Assembly: GCF_007753095.1 (NCBI RefSeq)
Contig: NZ_CP036348.1
Span: 5,619,411-5,683,410, forward strand
DNA from: Rosistilla carotiformis
Lineage (GTDB): Bacteria; Planctomycetota; Planctomycetia; Pirellulales; Pirellulaceae
Length of the DNA: 64,000 nt
Direction of reading: 5' to 3'
Below the pieces are notes generated by a model. It ran no database searches. It saw nothing but the letters and a program-made list of their open reading frames with translations, and was not told the DNA's origin. How positions within the stretch are numbered: position 1 is the stretch's first letter; the number at the start of each line of letters is the position of its first letter. Positions 60,044 through 64,000 of the stretch are shown piece after piece. The position numbers and the translations under genes are program-made.

Positions 60044-60438
60044 CAGCAAGCGACCAAACGCCGCACCAGGTCAATCCAGGGGACAGTTTGCCGGATTGAT
60101 CTGAACGTGCGAATTACAGCGAAAAAACGGACTGACTTTTTTTGGCATACAATCCTCCCTTTCTTCACGCTCACGCCCACCTAATGGTATTCACGCATCC
60201 ATTGCGAATGTATTGGGCGCAATGAAAAAGCTAGCCCCTAGAACAGGCTCAATTCCCTTGCAATAATGGTAGCGGGTCTCAGCCACCCCTTCACCTCGAT
60301 AGGTCCAATGACGCTTGCAGGCACGTAGCTCGTCTTGTAACGCGGTGCCTTGGCTCGTTGGAGTGTTGCCTGCCAATGTCCAAGCCCTTTTGATGCAATG
60401 CGATGAACCGTTGCAGCAACCAACACGGAGCTCTTAAA

Positions 60439-61671
60439 TTGATCACCACTGCCGATTTGAAATCCCAGACGCGTCAAGACCTGGCAAATATGGCTCGTGA
60501 GTTGGGAGTCCAGGGTTGGCATGGAATGCGGAAGGACCAATTGATCGAAGAGCTGCGAAAGGTGCGACGACGAACGCAACAAAAGGCCGCCCGAGAGAAG
60601 GCTTCCAAAGGGAAGACGAGCACCAAGACTGCTAGCAAACAGACACAAGCCAAGAAAGACGCCACGTCGATCACATCGAAGGCTCCCGCAGCGGGCAGCC
60701 GGCGACAAAAGAAGAATGCTCCCGCGCCGACCCCCCATCGCGTCACGCGCGTTGGACGAATGATCCAAAAGCATCGCGCGGAACTGGAAAAACGCAAAGA
60801 CCTCTCAGCGACCATGCTGGTGAAAGGCTCGAACGCGAAAAACAACGCAACGCAAACAACCCCAGACACGAAAGACCGCGTGGCATTGCTTGTCCGCGAT
60901 TCCTTCTGGCTGCAAGCGACCTGGGATGTCCAACGCTCCAGCGTCGAACGGGCCCGCGCCGCGCTGGCTGAGCAATGGCACGCAGCGATCCCCGTCTTGC
61001 GACTGATTCGCGTCGCCGACACCTCCAAAACCAACGCGTCCGAACAAACCGATCGCGACATCCCCGTCCACGGCGGCGTCAACAACTGGTACATCGATAT
61101 CATGGATCCGCCGGGCCGATTCCAGGTCCTGTTAGGATACCTCGTTGAATCGACCGACCGTTTCTTTGCGCTTTGCAAGAGCAACATCGTTGAACCACCG
61201 GAACCGGGCGTCAGCGATTCGATCGATGCCCACTGGCAAGATATCGCCGAGGATTACGAACGGATCTATTCGCTTAGCGGCGGCAATGGCGATTCGGAAG
61301 ACTCGGAACTGAAAGAACTGTTCGAAGACCGACTGCGACGCCGAATCCGCGTCTCCAACGGCGGACCTTTGACCAACGGTGCCGACCTGTCGCTTCGCCG
61401 CGAACGACGCTTCCCCTTCAAGGTCGATGCAGAACTGATCGTCTTCGGTTCGACTTCCCCTGGGTCATCGGTGACTCTTGCTGGTGAACCCGTCCGACTG
61501 CAACCCGACGGAACCTTCACCGTGAGGATGGAACTGCCCGACCGACGCCAGGTGCTTCCGATTGTTGCCAGCTCTCCCGACGGAATGCAGCAACGGACCA
61601 CCGTTGTCGCTGTGGAACGCAACACCAAGGTGATGGAACCCATCTCCCGCGACTCCGAATGCGAAGACTGA
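60439..61671 (+). CDS. DUF4912 protein with Rho-N/SAP-like domain
   Basis: 410 residues from the TTG at 60439 (CGGAG 8 bases upstream); an in-frame ATG lies at 60403. Residues 1-45 match the Rho termination factor N-terminal / SAP-like helical motif (SQTRQDLANMARELGVQGWHGMRKDQLIEELR). A Lys/Thr/Ala-rich linker (about 45-125) suggests nucleic-acid contact. Residues about 140-255 fit DUF4912 (RVALLVRDSFWLQATWDVQ..., NWYIDIMDPPGRFQVLLGYL). The C-terminal part adds a beta segment (FGSTSPGSSVTLAGEPVRL). Known mainly from Planctomycetes and Firmicutes; function unknown. Terminator follows. Confidence 0.8.
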   Translation: MITTADLKSQTRQDLANMARELGVQGWHGMRKDQLIEELRKVRRRTQQKAAREKASKGKTSTKTASKQTQAKKDATSITSKAPAAGSRRQKKNAPAPTPHRVTRVGRMIQKHRAELEKRKDLSATMLVKGSNAKNNATQTTPDTKDRVALLVRDSFWLQATWDVQRSSVERARAALAEQWHAAIPVLRLIRVADTSKTNASEQTDRDIPVHGGVNNWYIDIMDPPGRFQVLLGYLVESTDRFFALCKSNIVEPPEPGVSDSIDAHWQDIAEDYERIYSLSGGNGDSEDSELKELFEDRLRRRIRVSNGGPLTNGADLSLRRERRFPFKVDAELIVFGSTSPGSSVTLAGEPVRLQPDGTFTVRMELPDRRQVLPIVASSPDGMQQRTTVVAVERNTKVMEPISRDSECED

Positions 61672-61797
61672 TTCGCGTCAGAGAGCGACCTTGAGCGAGT
61701 CGACGGATTCGCCCGCCCCCCCTCTCGCACCTGCAGAGGAAAGAGAAGGTCCCCCGCGACGCAGTCCCTTCGACTCCACTGCAATCTCCAACAAGGC

Positions 61798-61831
61798 TCC
61801 GCACGGCCATCGCTGTGCGGAGTTTTTTTTG
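61798..61831 (+). terminator. Rho-independent terminator
   Basis: Perfect arms CTCCGCAC and GTGCGGAG, loop of 10, then eight T. It lies about 125 bp after the DUF4912 gene. Nothing else is seen in 61672-61963. Confidence 0.88.
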
Positions 61832-61963
61832 TATGCACCCATGCCCAAGGGACGCCCATCGATGGATTCCCGCACGGCGGCAGATGCCCGCAGGCCGACC
61901 GACCGTCAACTGCTGCGGTTCAAGAGATCGATTCAAACGCGAAATCAATCGACACTGCGTCGG

Positions 61964-62662
61964 CTAACGCGTGTCTTCCCGCTCGATCATCCCGTCGCGG
62001 ATATGCACGACACGGTCGGCACGCTCGGCCACTTCGCCGCTATGGGTGATAATGACTAATGTTTTCTGCCGATCTTGGTGCAGGCGATCAAACAGATCCA
62101 AGACGTCATTGCCAGTTTTGGAATCGAGATTCCCGGTCGGCTCGTCGCCGAGCAATGCCACGGGATCGTTTGCCAGAGCACGGGCCAGGGCCACGCGCTG
62201 CCGCTCCCCAACGGAGAGCTTATTGGGAAAGTGGTTCAGCCGATGCGACATCCCCACCGATTCCAGCAACTCCGTCGCCAAGGAAGCGCGTTGACTGGGC
62301 GACCAACCCTTGACGAACATCGGGATCTGCACGTTTTCCACCGATGTTAGCGTCGGGATCAGATGGAACGACTGAAAGACAAACCCAATTTTATCGGATC
62401 GCAATTTATGCAGCGGATGGATCGATGTGATGGGCCGCTCTTCGAAATACACCTCGCCAGTCGTCGGCGTGTCCAGCGCGCCCAAGAGATTCAATAGCGT
62501 GCTCTTCCCACTGCCGCTGGGCCCCATAATGACGACATACTCGCCCTGGCGAATGTCCAACGAGACACCGCGTAGCGCTGGCACATCTCCATCGGGATAG
62601 GTCTTGGTCACGTCTTCGGCGCGGATCAGGATCTCGCCGCGGGATGTTTCACTTGGGTTCAT
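61964..62662 (-). CDS. ABC transporter ATPase, LolD/MacB type
   Basis: 232 residues from the ATG at 62662. Walker A GPSGSGKST, Q-loop VFQSFHLIPTLT, signature LSVGERQR (Gly-Gly changed to Val-Gly, as often in LolD/MacB/FtsE relatives), Walker B VALLGDEPTGNLD and switch His in ITHS. It energises the permease encoded 37 bp upstream on the same strand. Probable role: lipoprotein release or export of a small molecule. Confidence 0.93.
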   Translation of the reverse strand: MNPSETSRGEILIRAEDVTKTYPDGDVPALRGVSLDIRQGEYVVIMGPSGSGKSTLLNLLGALDTPTTGEVYFEERPITSIHPLHKLRSDKIGFVFQSFHLIPTLTSVENVQIPMFVKGWSPSQRASLATELLESVGMSHRLNHFPNKLSVGERQRVALARALANDPVALLGDEPTGNLDSKTGNDVLDLFDRLHQDRQKTLVIITHSGEVAERADRVVHIRDGMIEREDTR

Positions 62663-62699
62663 ACTATAACGCCATGCCTGGTCGTGTTCGATGGATTCG

Positions 62700-63827
62700 T
62701 TACTGCCGCAGTGCAACGGTGGGAGCGAGTCGCGAAGCAGTGATCGCCGGCAAGAGGCCTCCCAATAAGCCAACCACCGCAGCCACGGCAAACGCCTGCA
62801 TCAGGATCGCAGGGCTAATCTTCCCTTGGATCAAACCATTCACCGCAGGCATCTGGGTCAGCAGTTTGACTAACAGCATCGCCGAGACAGTCCCGACCAC
62901 ACCTCCCATCAAGCTCAACAGGATCGATTCCCCCAGGATCATCGAAATGATTCGATGACGCTCCCAGCCGATCGCTTTCAGAATTCCAATCTCAGGAGTG
63001 CGTTCCTGGATCGACATGAACATCGTGTTCAACGTCCCCAGCGAACCGATCAAGATGGCGACGGTCGAAGTCAGCCACGCCATGGCAATGGCCACCTGGA
63101 TCTCCGACAAACTTTCCACGTGATCGCGGGTCGTGCGAACGCTGAGCCCGGAATCCATCTCGTGAACCGCTGCAGTAATCTCTTCTTTCCGTTGGTCGGA
63201 GACGCCATCGTCCAGGACGATACTGACCCCCGATATCTGATGCTCGCGCCCCATGATCCGCTGCAATTGAGGCAACGAGACGATCATCGAACCGTTTTCC
63301 AGAACATTGTCCGATTCAAAGATCGCGACAACCTCAAACGGTTCCTCTTCAACAACATCCACCGTCTCGCCAACTTTTTTCTCCAACGTGTCGGCCAGCG
63401 TGGTCCCTAGCATCACTTGAGCTTTGTCCCCCGCTTCAATCCGCTTGCCGCTGAGGACATGAAAATGGTCGAACACCGTGGTATCGGTCGGCAGCCCCGA
63501 AACAGGAACCACGTAGAGATTCGCTTCCGGAAACGAGACCACATCGGCGAGCCCGCCGACGGCCTCTCGAACGCCCCGCAACGCCGCGATTCGCTTTGTC
63601 AGCGATTCGTCCAACGTGCTGGTCAAACGGCGTTGGCTGCCGCTGCGAACGACGACCATATCGATATCGACGCCCTGATAAAACTCCATGAACGTCTCTT
63701 TGAATCCGTTGGCGATCCCGACCAACGCGACCACCGAACCGACGGCAATTGCCACTGCGAAGACCGTCAGACTGCTGCGCAGTTTTCGCCGCAGCACATT
63801 CCTGAAGATCAAAGAACCAAATCGCAT
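62700..63827 (-). CDS. ABC transporter permease, MacB/FtsX type
   Basis: 375 residues, ATG at 63827. One N-terminal membrane helix (SSLTVFAVAIAVGSVVALVGIA), a large periplasmic domain (about 45-245), and three C-terminal helices with SIQERTPEIGILKAIGWERHRI between them. This is the MacB_PCD plus FtsX arrangement. With the downstream ATPase it forms a mechanotransmission-type transporter. No periplasmic adaptor gene is visible before the window ends; 63828-64000 holds no recognised gene. Confidence 0.92.
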   Translation of the reverse strand: MRFGSLIFRNVLRRKLRSSLTVFAVAIAVGSVVALVGIANGFKETFMEFYQGVDIDMVVVRSGSQRRLTSTLDESLTKRIAALRGVREAVGGLADVVSFPEANLYVVPVSGLPTDTTVFDHFHVLSGKRIEAGDKAQVMLGTTLADTLEKKVGETVDVVEEEPFEVVAIFESDNVLENGSMIVSLPQLQRIMGREHQISGVSIVLDDGVSDQRKEEITAAVHEMDSGLSVRTTRDHVESLSEIQVAIAMAWLTSTVAILIGSLGTLNTMFMSIQERTPEIGILKAIGWERHRIISMILGESILLSLMGGVVGTVSAMLLVKLLTQMPAVNGLIQGKISPAILMQAFAVAAVVGLLGGLLPAITASRLAPTVALRQ

Positions 63828-64000
63828 CCCAATCTCCAGAGCGTCTTAATTACCATCATGAACTCCTGTCGCAACGCGCCGCCCCCGTGAACCGCGAGTC
63901 GTCGATCACCAACTCCCTGTTCTATGACATGCCCTGCTCATTCACAACAACCGAACGAATGGATACCCAAGTCGCACCGCGGGACCGCTACAGCCACCCT

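Noticed and set aside
61691-62059. Plus-strand ORF of 122 codons
   Set aside because: Runs through the intrinsic terminator and opposes the ABC ATPase gene end.

Overview
The window looks like chromosomal DNA from a planctomycete, most probably a Pirellulaceae-type bacterium. This is inferred from gene content, not from a marker gene. The evidence is three DUF1559 pseudopilin-like proteins (prepilin N-terminus plus the H-x9-DG motif), a secreted sulfatase, a redoxin/cytochrome c/copper-monooxygenase/EF-hand fusion, small lipoproteins with carboxypeptidase-regulatory-like domains, and many hairpin repeats between genes. No rRNA, tRNA, CRISPR array, integrase or intact transposase was seen. Several genes start with TTG or GTG behind a good Shine-Dalgarno sequence.

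Layout. 1-4.3 kb: a partial secreted Lys/Pro/Ala-rich protein, hemP with a Fur-box candidate, a divergent Kelch protein, a hemerythrin-like protein and a YmdB-type phosphoesterase. 4.6-12.7 kb: a giant alpha-2-macroglobulin with a CSEQ thioester, then a small scar holding a 5'-truncated zeta-toxin-like gene and its partner ORF between two copies of the 3' end of the neighbouring hydrolase gene. 12.9-15.2 kb: nrfHA (nitrite to ammonium). 15.5-21.5 kb: a methyltransferase, gene-poor DNA, and two DUF1559-plus-lipoprotein modules that share a conserved upstream element. 21.8-31.2 kb: sulfatase, SDR, mannonate dehydratase, GntR regulator, a third DUF1559, a TIM-barrel glycosidase-like protein and a sialidase-like protein, read here as an acidic-polysaccharide/uronate catabolic neighbourhood. 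31.3-35.4 kb: VWA protein, multidomain redoxin fusion, thioredoxin lipoprotein. 35.7-43 kb: PAS/LuxR-like regulator, pstSCAB, an OprP/OprO-like porin and a Cys-rich secreted protein; the Pst genes and porin diverge from one 416-bp control region. 43-51.7 kb: two secreted proteins, fabI-fabZ, a LarA-family protein, a large inverted repeat array and a YfhO-like membrane protein. 51.8-60 kb: a complete F-type ATP synthase operon on the minus strand (atpZ-atpI-like-atpB-E-F-H-A-G-D-C). 60.4-63.8 kb: a DUF4912/Rho-N protein and a MacB/LolD-type ABC transporter.

How the genes fit together. Core energy and anabolism (ATP synthase, FabI/FabZ, Pst) are mixed with lifestyle genes: anaerobic nitrite reduction, iron-responsive hemP, secreted sulfatase/sialidase/uronate enzymes for algal or host glycans, and surface defence (macroglobulin). 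The least explained signals are the conserved hairpin/TTGACA leader upstream of two DUF1559 genes, the duplicated gene end around the toxin remnant, and the two symmetrical repeat arrays placed at gene 3' ends. All functions are judged from motifs read by eye; no database search was possible.
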